64,000 bases of DNA from Hysterangium stoloniferum (GCA_015178975.1 WHVD01000013.1:868001-932000), one strand, 5' to 3'. Positions 31,520 to 43,087 are shown, counted from the stretch's first letter. Notes: generated by a model not told the origin, from the letters alone. Program-made: numbers and translations.

Positions 31520-32711
31520 ATATGTGACATGTGACAGTTGTGACACATTGCTGATGAGTTTGGCGGCGGCAAAGTCTTCCACAAGGGTATACAACCAGAA
31601 ATGACATCCCTCTCTGACAGGTGCAAAAATGTAATGATCTCTCTTTTTCTGGATGAGGACATTAAGTGCACTAAGCCTGGACAACAAACTTCCTTTTTCA
31701 TCTAGCATCGGAAATTAAGTCAGCAGCAATGATGGACTTTGAATTTACATAATACCAAATATAGTATGATGCATCAACACCTATGCCATCAAACTCCAAG
31801 CAAGCAGCTCAAGTTTGTTGTCTGGGCTTAGTGTTCAGGGAGTCTACATAATGGGTACATTCCCAAATACCTGATGTGTAACTTAGTTCATGGTTCAACT
31901 TGTCAATATCATGATGCCACTGCATTTTTGTGAGATTAACCTCATGTCAGTAAATAAACTGTTTTGTAATGTTTCTTGGTGTTTTTGGCTATAGGTTTTT
32001 CTTCAATTTCAAAGTAATATTTACCATTGCTGTCATGCCTCCACTGAAAATACGAATGGGTTTCAGTCTCCATCACTTTGGTCTATTTTATTAAATTACT
32101 GTCACAATGATGCTTTATATCAATTTTTTTGGATAAAATAAGTGGCACTCCAAAACTGCTTGTTGATATGAAATTTCAATTGTCATTGCAGGTGACACAG
32201 AAAAGAAATTTATAACAATTTTATTGACTTCCCAACCTTTTTTTTTTTGAAGACTACATTTACATTTTCAGTGGTAAAAAGATGAGGAACTCTTGTATTA
32301 AGTGGTATGTACTTCATGCCCTATACACTGTCTCAACCATCCTTAACATGAATTAGAGCTTAGCTCCAGCAAATCTATTTTTAATAGGATGTTTAAGAGT
32401 GCCAAGTTGTTGGAGTGGCACTACTATCCAAGTGTGAGAGGTATTCTAAAATATAGCATTTCCCCCCCACCAGTCTCATCACCACCCAAGCTTAAGTTCA
32501 CTATCAGGCTCACTCAGCTTGGATTGACTTGGAATTAGTGCACCATTGAGAAAAATGAATCCAAGTAAGTTTTTGATGTCCTCTCTATACATGACTGCTA
32601 TTAAGTCAAAGTCATTGGTATTCCAAGCCTCCAAGGGGTTGTTGTTTACTCCCCATTCAGGCAAACTCAGTACTTCTAAGCTTTTTCTTCACAAATAGCT
32701 TTCTGAGCAGT
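31520..32711. other. Unrecognised stretch with short minus-strand coding-like pieces
   Basis: Short minus-strand frames occur at about 31440-31700 (includes REGCHFWLYTLVEDFAAAKL), 31740-31830 (ASYYIWYYVNSKS) and 32479-32664 (MPEWGVNNNPLEAW...). They could be exons of a decayed gene or an old element. The first piece loosely recalls fungal proteins with a C-x-FW-x-Y/H-T pattern, but this is not enough to name it. No repeat ends were found. Confidence 0.3.
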
Positions 32712-32770
32712 TGTGATGTATTAGCCTTATTTTAATACTATCTTTTGAAAAAGGAGTCCAATGCTCTATC

Positions 32771-33394
32771 TGTGAAGAGTGGTGGAAGTTCTAACCGTTC
32801 TATATACGAAGAATATTGACCGTTTAGGTACGACACCAAGATGTATTGACTGTCGAAGTCTAATACAGAGCGAATGCGTATTGACTCAGTTCAATACGGT
32901 AGAAGGAAGTAGCTATCTAGAATAAGGTAGAGAGCTAAAATGAATAGGTAGAATCGACTGTCTAGTGCGATTCTGAACGACTGCTCGAGAGTAAAGTAGA
33001 GTACTAGAGAGTCGAATAATAGAATAGCATGGATGTGGTCCACACGAGTAGCGATGAGGATTAAGTTTCGACTGGTACAGTTTGAAACTCTGATAGAGTA
33101 GATAGCTAAAGCCCGTCTGTGACGGTCGAGACGATACACCAATCACAACTTATAGGACACTAATGGGTGTCTGGGTAAGTCATGGTTGCGGTGTAAAAAG
33201 TGTCTGAGTTCTAAACTACGGGCACTAGAATACATAAGTCTGCATGTGTGCCCACAAGAGTCGATGTACCGCATACATAGGTCGTCAAACTAATTATAGA
33301 TATAATAAAAGAGAGAAAATAGAAATAATAAAGGAGATATAGTAAGAGCTCATCCGACTATATTTCCTGAGTGTATTTTGCCATACCTCTCACA
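32771..33394 (+). mobile_element. H2 solo terminal repeat (624 bp), perfect CTATC duplication
   Basis: Starts TGTGAAGAGTGGTGGAAG and ends CCATACCTCTCACA, with CTATC at 32766-32770 and 33395-33399. Hairpin-forming pairs include GTGGATG/CCAC and GAGTTTC-type arms. Non-coding. Confidence 0.92.
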
Positions 33395-33738
33395 CTATCA
33401 AAATGTGCAAATACTCAATTCACTGCAAGGTAAAATAATTTAAGTATTTGATATTAATCAGTGGCAGCCTGAATAGACTTAGAACCCCTGAAGTCAAGAG
33501 TTTACTTGAATATATGCACCCTACTTTGCAAAGAAGGTTTTGAGAGCTGCTTTTGCAAACTGTTCTTTTTCTGTGAAAACAAGTACTAAAATATGAATAA
33601 CAGTTCACTGATTCCGAAATTAGATTCGACTTCGATTCTAGCTAGTTTATATATATTTTATACTATTTATCAAACAGTAAAAATATTTATAAACAGGTCA
33701 AAAGATTAGATATAGAATAAAACACTATTTGGCTAATA

Positions 33739-33763
33739 CAGTCGATTAGATCATAATGCATAA
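33739..33763 (+). repeat. Left TIR of the pogo-like transposon (25 bp)
   Basis: Begins CAGTCGATTAGATCATAATG, preceded by TA. Matches the reverse complement of 46084-46108 at 24 of 25 positions. Confidence 0.9.
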
Positions 33764-34278
33764 CACTCGTCCCCACCTTCAGCCAATACATTATGAGATT
33801 TATGCAACACCAGAAGTGTCACACATGTGTGACAACATGTGACATATACAATTAAAATGGTTGTTTATGGTATTGTCTGGGGCCAGTCTTCAATGTAAAT
33901 AACATTTTATTAGAATATTATTTTTTGCAAAAAGACAATTTCAACAGTGATTTAGTTTCAAGAAGGTAATAGGTTGTCTACTATATTTTTCTCTAGATTG
34001 GAAACCATTGATAATATGTAAATGTATATTCCATTATCTATGTAGTATGGGCTCTTACCGTAGTTGTGAAGAGTGGTGGAAGTTCTGACCGTTCTATATA
34101 CGAAGAAATGAGTAGAAAGGAAGGATATTGACCTATTCGGTGCAATATAAGAGAAAGTGAGAGAAAGAGCACGAGATGACGAAGGAGTCAACGAGTGCAA
34201 TGGTTCGAGTGGAGGCCTCAACTATTACAGTTCGAGGCCAGAAGTGTTTAGTAGTTCAGATATTGCTACTTATGTAGT

Positions 34279-35793
34279 TGTTATGTATTTTATTAGTTTT
34301 CTACCTTTTAAGTCCCCCAAAAGCCGAAATAGCCAAAATGGCTTGTGAAATGTACTTATATTGCGATGATAAAATTTGTATAAATATCTTTTAAATTTCG
34401 TTGAATTTCTACAATTTATCTTACATTTTTATCTTAAATATTGAAGAAGTTATGAATTTATTCTTTTTTAACTAAATACTATCAAACCGGCCATCAGGCG
34501 CTAATTATACAACACGCGAGAAAATCATGTGACAGTCGTCACAAAAAGGCGCGACGGTCACAAAGCGCGATGGTCACAAGGCACAACGGTCACAAAGCGC
34601 GACAGTCACAAGGCGCGACGGTCACAAGGCGCGACGGTCACAAGGCGCGACGGTCACAAGGCGCGATGGTCACAAAGCGCGATGGTCACATAGTGTGACA
34701 GTCACACGGCGCGATGATCACAAAGGCGCGCGGATGACATACACGAAAGGCGCGGGAATAGATTACATCATCATGTATGCTATTGTAGAAAAAACCGGAA
34801 ATTCCTGGAGCATTCCAGAAGCTTCCCCAGGAATAGCTAAATTAGGATAGTAATGATGTAATATGTCTCAAAAATGTCTCACATTTTATTGTATATAAGG
34901 AGCTCTGCTCCAGCCGTGAAAATATAACTTTTTATCCACCCACATCTGTGTGTTACTGCAGCAAGCAGGCTATTCCACCCCTATCAGGGCTGTTGGACTT
35001 TTCATTCCACCTCTATTTGAGTTGTTGGAAACCTTTGCCACCTCGGTTAGAGTTGTTGGCCCAAGTAGTTCACCTTGTCACCTCAATCTGAGTTGTTGAC
35101 TTATTTGTTCCCCCTTGCCACCTCTTAATTGAGTAGCTGGCTTTATTACTTTTTCTGACTTCTATTTAAGTTGTTGGAATCTGTTGCCACCTCGGTTAGA
35201 GTTGTTGGCTATCAACCAAGTAATAAATAAATTGTTTGTTTTATTGTTTGAAATTAGAATATAATTCTAATTTCTCCTGGTTTGGCTTATAATTAAATAC
35301 TGAGAATATTCTTGCAGAATCATTAAGACTACATTAAGATCCTGATAAGTTAGTATCACAGTAGATCCAGTAGATTAATTTAAATAAAGCATATATTGCC
35401 AAATATTGTTTTATTCTATAGTTGATCTTTTGACCTGTTTATTAATATTTTTACTGTTTGATAAATAGTATAAAATATATATAAACTAGCTAGAATCGAA
35501 GTTGAATCTAGTTTTGGAATCAGTAAATTGTTATTCATATTTTAGTGGTTGTTTTCACAGAAAAAGAACAAGCTTACATAAGCAGCTCTCAAAAACCTTC
35601 TTTGCGAAGTAGGGTGCATATATTCAAGTAAACTCTTGACTTCAGGGGTTCTAAGTCTATTTAGACTGCCACTGATTAATATCAAATACTTAAATTATTT
35701 TACCTTGTTGTGAATTGAGTATTTGCACACTTTGATAGAGCATTGGACTCCTTTTTCCAGAAAATAATATTAAAATAAGTCTAATACATTACA
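34279..35793 (+). mobile_element. X-family terminal repeat, complete (1515 bp), GTAGT duplication
   Basis: Starts TGTTATGTATTTTATTAG and ends CTAATACATTACA, with GTAGT on both sides. It contains the CpG-rich minisatellite, TATATAAGGAGCTCTGC near 34895 and the CCACCTC/TTGTTGG repeats. Non-coding. The best reference copy of the family. Confidence 0.85.
34540..34735. repeat. Minisatellite GGTCACAAGGCGCGAC, about a dozen copies
   Basis: Tandem 16-bp units of the form GGTCACAAGGCGCGAC with frequent C-to-T variants, so units vary in CpG content. It corresponds to 2575-2700 but is longer here. Confidence 0.85.
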
Positions 35794-36330
35794 GTAGTAG
35801 CCGACACGTTACCCTGATCACCGCTCGTAGTAGACCTAGTTTGTGTCTTACGAGTGGTGGTTCTTGGGTTAAAGTGTGTCTGAGTTCTAATTGGTGCTGA
35901 GTGCACCCACAAGTATACACAATGCTTCGAACTAATGAAGTATGCAATATTTGAAGAATATGAAAGATAGAAAAATATGAATAAAATATGTAAAATATAA
36001 ATGAAATAAAAGGAGTGTTTTACCACAATGATACTGTGGTAAAAGCATACTCCTCACAGTAGTATGCCTGAAAAAGGTGTCAAGAGTAGTTTGTTTTGAG
36101 TTAATAGAGTCTTCATGGACCAAATGGGCATGAAATTTGCACAGCAGGTGATTCAACTCGAGATTGTCAGATGGATTTGCCCCATACTTGATTACCAATT
36201 GTTCCAGTTGTTTTACCAATTTGATTGTGTCATGTCAACTGAGATTGTCAGTTGGGTCTGAATCATCATTGTCAGATTCATCAATTTCCATGATTTCCCC
36301 CTTCTCCACTTGCTGTTCATGTACTACCTG

Positions 36331-38200
36331 TTACACAATATCCTTATCTCCACCAGGAAATGCATAGGGAGATTCATCTCCATTATTTTTTCCCTCTTCA
36401 ACAGGGTTGATTAATTCTTTGACAGTTGGTAATTGACCAAAGATATGGTTCTTTTGATGAAGAATTTTAATAAAGCTCCCAAGATTTTCTTCAGCTGTTA
36501 CAAGCTGGGAAGGACGGAATGCTGGGAGTTTAATGGTGAGCTTGGGCCTTCCACAGGCAGCAGACAATGCCTGAATGGCTTCCTGTGCCTTTGAAACATC
36601 ACCCTCAGCTTCCATTACAGCTTTAAGAGCTGGACGCCAGTCAGCATCCTTGTACTGATCACTAAGATGCTGAATCAGTGCCATTTCTGCTTGCAAATCT
36701 TTGCAAGATATCCCATGCACCAGGATCAGAAGCCACCTGTGGAGTAGTCTTCTCAGAGCTGTCTTTAGCAGATGTTGACAATAGCTGTCTGTTATATATA
36801 AATTCAAAAATAATAATTAGTAGCTGTATGAAGAGAGTAAAAAGAGTAAACCTTTGAATTTTAGTGTAGTTCCAACAATGCTGAATGGTCTCAGTGGCTA
36901 CTGCATCCCAGGCTGCATCAGCCATTTGCATTCCTTCAAGGAGGTCAATTTTATAGGTGTCTGGTTCATTTGCCTCATCAAGGTCAATTGCACGACAACA
37001 GAAAAGGCCATGGTAATGTGCTTTGAAACAGCGGATTATTCCTGCATCAAGTGGCTGCACAAAGGAGATGAGATTTGGCTTGAAATACTCAATGTGTATG
37101 TTTTTTGGCTGATATTCAATGTAATGACCTGAAAAATTATCAATGACAAGCAAGATGTGCCATCCTTCAGCTCACATCTTCAGGTCAAACTTCTTAATCC
37201 ATCTGTAGCATTAATTAAGTGCTAGCTTTCAATGTCCTGAGTAAATATGGAAGGAAGGAGGGCTTACTCTTGAAAATATTCCAGATGTCATCCATGCCTT
37301 TTTGTTGTTCCAATAATTAAAGCCATAATCTTGAGGTGATTTTTTTCCAAAGCAGCGGGGTTGCTTTGACCTTCCAATGTAAATTGGTGGTATTTTCTCA
37401 CTGTCATCTGCATTGCAAGCAAATCCCAGGGTAATTTGAAATTTGTCTTTTTTCTTTCCACTCATATGTCTGTCTGACAGGCCACGATCAGGAGGACACC
37501 TGGAAATGCATGTGATAATCTCTCATTCAACAAACAAGAATTACTCACTTTGGAAATAGACTTGTCTCATCAAAATTTCACCAGTCACAGGGCTTGAATG
37601 TTTCTATCAAGCTCTGAAGCCTTTTCTGTTTAGCCTTTACAGTACTGAGATCTACAGAGCCAGCCTCCCTATGTTGCTGGTATTCCTTAAGCTTATAGGT
37701 TGCACAAAAGGAAGGGATCCACCCATTCCCAGTGAGTTGTTGATCATCAGGCACATCAAATAAAGTCTCAAAATGCTTGCGCTTTTCAAGTAACATGGGT
37801 CCACTAACAGTCTCATTCTGATAGAACCAATACACGTTCAATGTCAGGTCGAGTGACAATGCATGCACACTTCGAAGATAATGCAGTTGGGTTAGATTGA
37901 CTGTGTTCTTCAAGTGTTGGACGTTTGCTGATAGCTCGAGAGAGTGCTGATTGGGAAAAATGTAAAGCACCATCAATCTTGGTCTTGAAATGGTTGACAA
38001 TGTCTCCTTGTGAAAGCAATGGATGTTCATCAACATACTTGAGAACAGTCAGCCAATCAGCAAGTGTCAGATTTGCATGCTGTGTGTGGATTGCTGGTTT
38101 TGCAGATGTCTTTGGCATATCTCTATTGTCAATTTGCTTCTGTTTGTTTTTGACATAGGTGCTGGCTTTTCTCAAGGCTTTCGTGTAGTCTTGGGCTCAG
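36331..38200 (-). pseudogene. Pogo/Tigger-type DDE transposase, fragmented
   Basis: The enzyme cuts and joins the transposon ends. Pieces in order: an N-terminal helix-turn-helix (LTLADWLTVLKYVDEHPLLS...QSALSRAIS), a CENP-B-like second DNA-binding part (KRKHFETLFDVPDDQQLTGN...WIPSFCATYKL), then the DDE_1 core: the first Asp region just upstream of SGKKKDKFQITLGFACNADD, the second Asp in VIDNFSGH, and QPLDAGIIRCFKAHY near the third. A C-terminal acidic tail ends about 36331. An intron near 36785-36855 is plausible. A stop interrupts the frame just before the VIDNFSGH block near 37170 and the frame changes near 37575, so it is probably inactive. At about 600 codons it fits fungal pogo-like enzymes. 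Confidence 0.8.
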
Positions 38201-38235
38201 TTTTAGGCATTTGGAATCAAAGACACAGTTGGAGA

Positions 38236-38368
38236 ATGATAAAGGGTGCACCTCCTGGAGGAAAGAGAGAGGGGATTCAATCAGAGTAGGACAAAGAGAA
38301 AAGGAAATGGGACATGCACTCACTGGTGGACAGAGAGAGGATGCCAATCAGAGGAGGATGGAGAGAGA
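38236..38368. repeat. GA-rich tandem repeat, part 1
   Basis: Imperfect units of roughly 50-110 bp built from CCTGGAGGAAAGAGAGAGG, TTCAATCAGAGTAGGA and GCCAATCAGAGGAGGA. It continues at 43438-43599 and 45535-45830, so the array was one block inside the pogo-like element before the copia element and the H1 nest split it. Confidence 0.75.
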
Positions 38369-38619
38369 TGTTAGAAATGGGAAAATACAATATCTATATG
38401 TGACACACTGTTATAAGACCCAGGTTTGCCATCAGTTATATAAGCTGTTATAAGAGCACAAGTTGGCATCATAAGTCCTTATATATATGTATATATAATC
38501 CATCATATAATACTAGACCATAGGTCCAGTAGCTCAGTGGTTAAGAGCACCTGCATATAAAGCCAGGAGGTCCTTGGTTCAATCCCAGGCTGGGTCAATT
38601 CTTTTCTATGCCTTTAACA
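38369..38619 (+). repeat. 251-bp terminal repeat T251 (left end of copia 1)
   Basis: Starts TGTTAGAAATGGG and ends TATGCCTTTAACA. The same 251-bp length as the solo copies at 49111, 50978, 52228 and 59322. Contains a tRNA-like Pol III domain at 38523-38597. Confidence 0.9.
38523..38597 (+). tRNA. tRNA-like Pol III domain inside the T251 repeat
   Basis: 75 nt fold as a cloverleaf: acceptor GGTCCAG/CTGGGTC, D-arm GCTC/GAGC, T-arm CTTGG/CCAGG. The A box TAGCTCAGTGG and B box GGTTCAATCC match consensus. The anticodon stem CCTGC/GC(C)AGG has a bulged C, and loop ATATAAA would give anticodon AUA. The bulge makes a functional tRNA doubtful. The same domain recurs at 49265-49339, 59476-59550 (+) and 51000-51074, 52250-52324 (-). 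Confidence 0.7.
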
Positions 38620-38861
38620 GGTTATGGGCCCCGCGCTCTAAGCGCTCTAGTACAGTATAACGTTTTGCAAACTCGCTTCTTTTGAGTAAGTTTCAGCCTA
38701 TACTTTTATATTCCCCTGCCAGGCCCAGCCTTATTGCTGTTGCTAGTAGGGAGGAACTTGTACGCCACTAAGGCTGAGTTTCCCTCGAGACTACCGTCTG
38801 GACCTCGAGTTAAATACCTTTTTTCTGAACTTCTTTGCGAGTTTGCTCTGTGTATACTACA

Positions 38862-41800
38862 ATGTCATCTTCCATCCCCCAATTCCCTAAACTCAACTCT
38901 CATAACTACAACACCTGGTCTGGTGAGATGCAGGCTTGGCTTCGTGCCCAGGGTGTCTGGCGCATTGTTGAGGCCACCTCCATTGCACCTGCACTATCCT
39001 CATCTCCCACAGAGGCCCAGCAAACTGCATTTGATGCTTGGGCTCTCAAGTTAGACAAAGCAGCAGGTTGGATGTACTTGAGTGTTGAGGATGATCAAAA
39101 GATTCATCTTAAAGGGATTGAGGGTGATCCGGTCAAGATGTGGACCAGTCTGTGTGATGTACACTTGCAGAAGCACCCTGGCATGCGTTTCAATGCGTAT
39201 GATGATCTCTTCTCCATCAGAAAGGAAGAGAATGAGAATTTGCAAACTCTGATGAATCGGGTGGATCTAGCCATCTGTGCCATCCAGGATCTGCGCCCAT
39301 TGAATTTTGATCTTGCCAAACTTGATGAGGAACTTGCATCAATGGCAATGATCAGGGCACTTCCTGAGCAGTTTGACAACTTTGCCTCTTCTCTCCTTCT
39401 GATGGACAAGCTGGACAAGGCTACTATCCAACAAGCTTTTGTCACAGAAGAGTCACAACGCCGTCATCGGGCTTCACAAGCTCCTGCAGTTGCATCTGCA
39501 CTTACTGTAAAGGGCAATGCATCCACTGCATTTCTCAAATGTACTTTCTGCTCTATGACCAACCATACTATGGACAAGTGTCATCGCTTCATCAAGATGC
39601 AGCAGGAAGCACAGGAGAGTGTCCGTACCAATCGTACCAAAGGAAAGAAGGCAAACGGGACTCAGGAGACAATGTCTCAGGACAATGTGGAATCTGCTGG
39701 AAATGCACGTCCTTCCTCCTCATCCGATTCCTCCACCCTGCAGAATGGTTCTGACTATGATTGGCTTGCTGATACAGGTGCTAGTAGTCATATGACTCCT
39801 CATAGTCATTGGCTGCGTAACTACACAGCATTATGTGTCCCAATCAAGTTAGCAGATCATACTGTTATCTACTCTGCAGGAGTTGGTTCTGTGGTATTCA
39901 ACCCAGTTATAAATGGAAGGAAATCGCGATCTGTGGAGCTTACAAGAGTTTTGCATGTACCACAACTGCGTAGTAACCTATTGTCTTGTCTCTATCTCAC
40001 AAGACACAAAGGACTACTCATACACATTGATCGAACAACCATGCATTTCAAACTCTCTGGCCAGACTTTGTTTACAGCCAGAGTTACTGCACAGAATGCA
40101 GGCATCCTAAATGGTGCCACTGCACCTATTATTGAGCAAGCTGGTGCTGCCTCCACTCTTCCCTTTGATATCAATCTCTGGCATCGCCGTCTTGGACATC
40201 ACAGCTATGCTGATGTCCAGAAGATGATCAGAGAAGGATTGGTGGTTGGCTTAAACCTTGACTCAAAGGAACAACCTGATCCTATCTGTGAACCTTGCCT
40301 TGCTGGCAAAATGACTGCCAATCCATTTCCTACCTCACCAAGTCAATCTCAGACACCACTTGAGCTTATTCATAGTGATCTACATGGACCACTTCCTGTG
40401 CAAACAACTGAGGGTTATCACTACTGGATAACCTTTATTGATGATTGCACCAAGTTGCGAGCTGTTCTGTTCTTGAAACGGAAGAGTGATGCATTTGAAG
40501 CATTCAGGAGATACAAAGCTTATGCTGAGAATCTTCTGGGTTGCAAGGTCAAAGCTCTGCAGGATGACAAAGGGGGGGAGTATATGTCAAATGCCTTTAT
40601 CAAGTTTACAGATGAATGTGGAATAGTACGCCGCCATACTACTCGCAATCGCCCTCAACAGAATGGAGTTGCAGAAAGAGCCAATCGCACTATGGCTGAT
40701 CATGTCACTGCCATGATGCATGAGGCGCGTATGCCTGCTTCTTTCTGGAACCATGCTGTGACATCCTATGTCTATGTATGGAATCGTCTGCCTACTGCAC
40801 CATTGCCTAAAACTACACCCTATGAGCAATGGTACAAGCAGAAACCAGATGTGAGCAACTTGCGAGTGTGGGGGTGTACTGCCTATGTTTACATTCAAAA
40901 GGACAAAAGGAAGTCACTTCAGTCACACATGGAGAAATGCCTCTTTCTAGGCTATCCTGTGGGATACAAAGGTTGGCAATTCTACAACCCTGTTACAAAG
41001 AAGTTTATCATCTCTGAACGGGCTGTATTTGATGAACGCCACTTTCCTGGTCTATCTACTACTGGACCAATGCCTAATATTAGGCTTTTCCCAAATATAC
41101 CAAACTCTGACATTCCTTTATTTGTGCCAGAAGTAGAGGGGGATAATGATATTTCTGTCCCTCCTACTCATATTCCTGCACCTCCTGCTTATATTCCTGC
41201 ACCTCCTGTTCAGATTCCTGCACCTCCTGCTCAGATTCCTGCACTTCCTGAACCCATTCAACTACCTCCTCCACCTGCACCAGAACCACAGCTTCGTCGC
41301 TCTCAGCGTGTTCCAAAGCAACCTGGTGAATGGTGGAAGGTACAACCAGCTCCAGCTCTAGCTGAAGATGATGATGAAGACATTGATTATGAGGAAGTAC
41401 AGTTTGTTGGAACAGCTTCAACTGCTGATCCACAAAACTACAAGCAGGCTATGAAAGGTGATGATGCAGATAAATGGCAAGAGGCTATAAATGCAGAATA
41501 CAATACACTGGTAGAAAACAAGACGTGGGAACTTGTTGACCTCCCAGTTGGTGCAAAGGCAATTGGTTCGGGTTGGGTGTTTAAAGTCAAACACAATGCA
41601 GATGGCACCATTGAGCGTTATAAAGCTCGTCTTGTTGCCAAAGGATACTCACAACGTCCTGGCATTGACTACAATGAAGTGTTTGCACCAACTTTTAGAC
41701 CTGCCACTCTGCGTTTGATTCTGGCCCTAGCTGCCATTGAAGACATGGACTTGCGCTCTGTTGACATTTCTGCTGCTTTCACCCATGGTGACCTTGATGA

Positions 41801-42986
41801 GACAATTTATATGAGACAACCTGAAGGTTTCCATCAAGGAGGTCCTAATAAGGTTCTCAGACTCTTGAAATCACTTTATGGTCTCAAGCAGGGATCTCGT
41901 CAATGGAACATCAAGTTACATGGTGCACTTACTGAAATGGAGTTCAAACGAATTGAATCTGATACCTCTGTTTACATTTATTCAAATGGAGAGGTGAAGA
42001 TCTTTGTACCCATTTACATTGATGATATTACATTTGCATCCAAGTCCACTCTTGCCATTGACAAAGCTGTCAAGCAATTGTCCCTGCATTTCAAATGCCG
42101 TGATCTTGGATCCACTGTTTATTTACTTGGTGTGGGAGTTAGCAGAGATCGCTCTAAGCGACTCCTTACTCTTGATCAGCGACAGTTTATTCTCAACATG
42201 CTTGAGCGTTATAAAATGTCTGATTGTCATCCAGTTCTCACACCTATGACACCTGGTACATCTCTTTCCAAAGAAATGGGTCCTGAGAATGCTGCAGAGG
42301 TGGATTTCATGCGTAGTGTTCCTTATCTCAGTGCTGTTGGGTCTTTACAATACCTGGCTACTATGACCCGTCCAGATATTGCTTATACTGTGTCCTACTT
42401 GGCACGTTTTAATGGCAATCCTGGACCAAAGCATTGGACAGCAGTGAAGCACTTGTTCAGATACCTAAAAGGTACACTGGAATACAAGTTGCATTACTCT
42501 GGTAAATGTGGCTCTGAATTATTCACCACATACACTGATGCTGCTCATGGTGATTGCATTGATTCTGGAAGATCCACTGGTGGTTATGTAACTATGATGG
42601 CTGGAGGTGCTATTGGCTGGAGTAGTAAACTACAAAGTATTGTCACACTTTCTACAACTGAAGCAGAATTTGTCTCTGCTGTAGAAGCTGGCAAGGAGAT
42701 TGCCTGGATGCGGCAAATCCTAGGTGAATTTGGCTACCAAGTTGATCAACCCTCCACTCTACACATTGACAACCAGTCTGCCATCAGTGTTGCTAAGAAC
42801 CCTGAGCATCATGGAAGGATGAAACATCTTGACCTGCGCTACTATTGGCTTAGGGATGCTGTAAATGCCAAGTGTATTGCTCCTTCCTATATTCCTACTG
42901 CAGAACAAATTGCAGATATTCTAACCAAGCCTCTATCTACTCCCAAGGTTCAATTTTGCCGCGATGGAATGGGTATAAGGATTTAG
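38862..42986 (+). CDS. gag-pol: Copia 1 Gag-Pol polyprotein (1374 aa)
   Basis: One frame with, in order: Gag (MSSSIPQFPKLNSHNYNTWS..., CCHC knuckle CTFCSMTNHTMDKC near residue 225), protease (DTGASSH), integrase (HHCC domain ending CEPCLAGK, then the DDE core), a proline-rich linker with PPTHIPAPPAYIPAPP repeats, reverse transcriptase (YIDDITFAS) and RNase H (TDAAHGD...GYV), ending with the usual copia C-terminus (ADILTKPLS). The domain order INT before RT defines Ty1/copia. Length and order are normal and no break was seen. The start is the ATG at 38862, in the ACAATGTC context. Confidence 0.93.
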   Translation: MSSSIPQFPKLNSHNYNTWSGEMQAWLRAQGVWRIVEATSIAPALSSSPTEAQQTAFDAWALKLDKAAGWMYLSVEDDQKIHLKGIEGDPVKMWTSLCDVHLQKHPGMRFNAYDDLFSIRKEENENLQTLMNRVDLAICAIQDLRPLNFDLAKLDEELASMAMIRALPEQFDNFASSLLLMDKLDKATIQQAFVTEESQRRHRASQAPAVASALTVKGNASTAFLKCTFCSMTNHTMDKCHRFIKMQQEAQESVRTNRTKGKKANGTQETMSQDNVESAGNARPSSSSDSSTLQNGSDYDWLADTGASSHMTPHSHWLRNYTALCVPIKLADHTVIYSAGVGSVVFNPVINGRKSRSVELTRVLHVPQLRSNLLSCLYLTRHKGLLIHIDRTTMHFKLSGQTLFTARVTAQNAGILNGATAPIIEQAGAASTLPFDINLWHRRLGHHSYADVQKMIREGLVVGLNLDSKEQPDPICEPCLAGKMTANPFPTSPSQSQTPLELIHSDLHGPLPVQTTEGYHYWITFIDDCTKLRAVLFLKRKSDAFEAFRRYKAYAENLLGCKVKALQDDKGGEYMSNAFIKFTDECGIVRRHTTRNRPQQNGVAERANRTMADHVTAMMHEARMPASFWNHAVTSYVYVWNRLPTAPLPKTTPYEQWYKQKPDVSNLRVWGCTAYVYIQKDKRKSLQSHMEKCLFLGYPVGYKGWQFYNPVTKKFIISERAVFDERHFPGLSTTGPMPNIRLFPNIPNSDIPLFVPEVEGDNDISVPPTHIPAPPAYIPAPPVQIPAPPAQIPALPEPIQLPPPPAPEPQLRRSQRVPKQPGEWWKVQPAPALAEDDDEDIDYEEVQFVGTASTADPQNYKQAMKGDDADKWQEAINAEYNTLVENKTWELVDLPVGAKAIGSGWVFKVKHNADGTIERYKARLVAKGYSQRPGIDYNEVFAPTFRPATLRLILALAAIEDMDLRSVDISAAFTHGDLDETIYMRQPEGFHQGGPNKVLRLLKSLYGLKQGSRQWNIKLHGALTEMEFKRIESDTSVYIYSNGEVKIFVPIYIDDITFASKSTLAIDKAVKQLSLHFKCRDLGSTVYLLGVGVSRDRSKRLLTLDQRQFILNMLERYKMSDCHPVLTPMTPGTSLSKEMGPENAAEVDFMRSVPYLSAVGSLQYLATMTRPDIAYTVSYLARFNGNPGPKHWTAVKHLFRYLKGTLEYKLHYSGKCGSELFTTYTDAAHGDCIDSGRSTGGYVTMMAGGAIGWSSKLQSIVTLSTTEAEFVSAVEAGKEIAWMRQILGEFGYQVDQPSTLHIDNQSAISVAKNPEHHGRMKHLDLRYYWLRDAVNAKCIAPSYIPTAEQIADILTKPLSTPKVQFCRDGMGIRI

Positions 42987-43087
42987 TTTCTTGTTTTCTT
43001 TCTTACTCTCTGTAGTTTAGCAAAGTCTCTCTCTCTCTCTCTCTCTCTGTTTCTTTTTCTTTGGAGACATGTGAGATCAGGGGGGTC

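Larger units (their letters stand above)
34065..36058 (+). mobile_element. H3 solo terminal repeat split by an X repeat; GTAGT duplication
   Basis: Pieces 34065-34278 and 35794-36058 (474 bp when joined at the duplicated pentamer, the same as 63387-63860). Starts TGTGAAGAGTGGTGGAAG and ends GCATACTCCTCACA; GTAGT is at 34060-34064 and 36059-36063. Confidence 0.9.

Noticed and set aside
31440-31700. Assigning a named domain family to the CHFWLYTLVEDF piece
   Set aside because: The resemblance is only a short aromatic motif, and the piece is not in a convincing gene model.
34540-34735. CRISPR-like array (regular short repeats)
   Set aside because: The 16-bp units are directly tandem with no unique spacers, lie inside a repeat element, and the organism is a eukaryote. 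It is a minisatellite.
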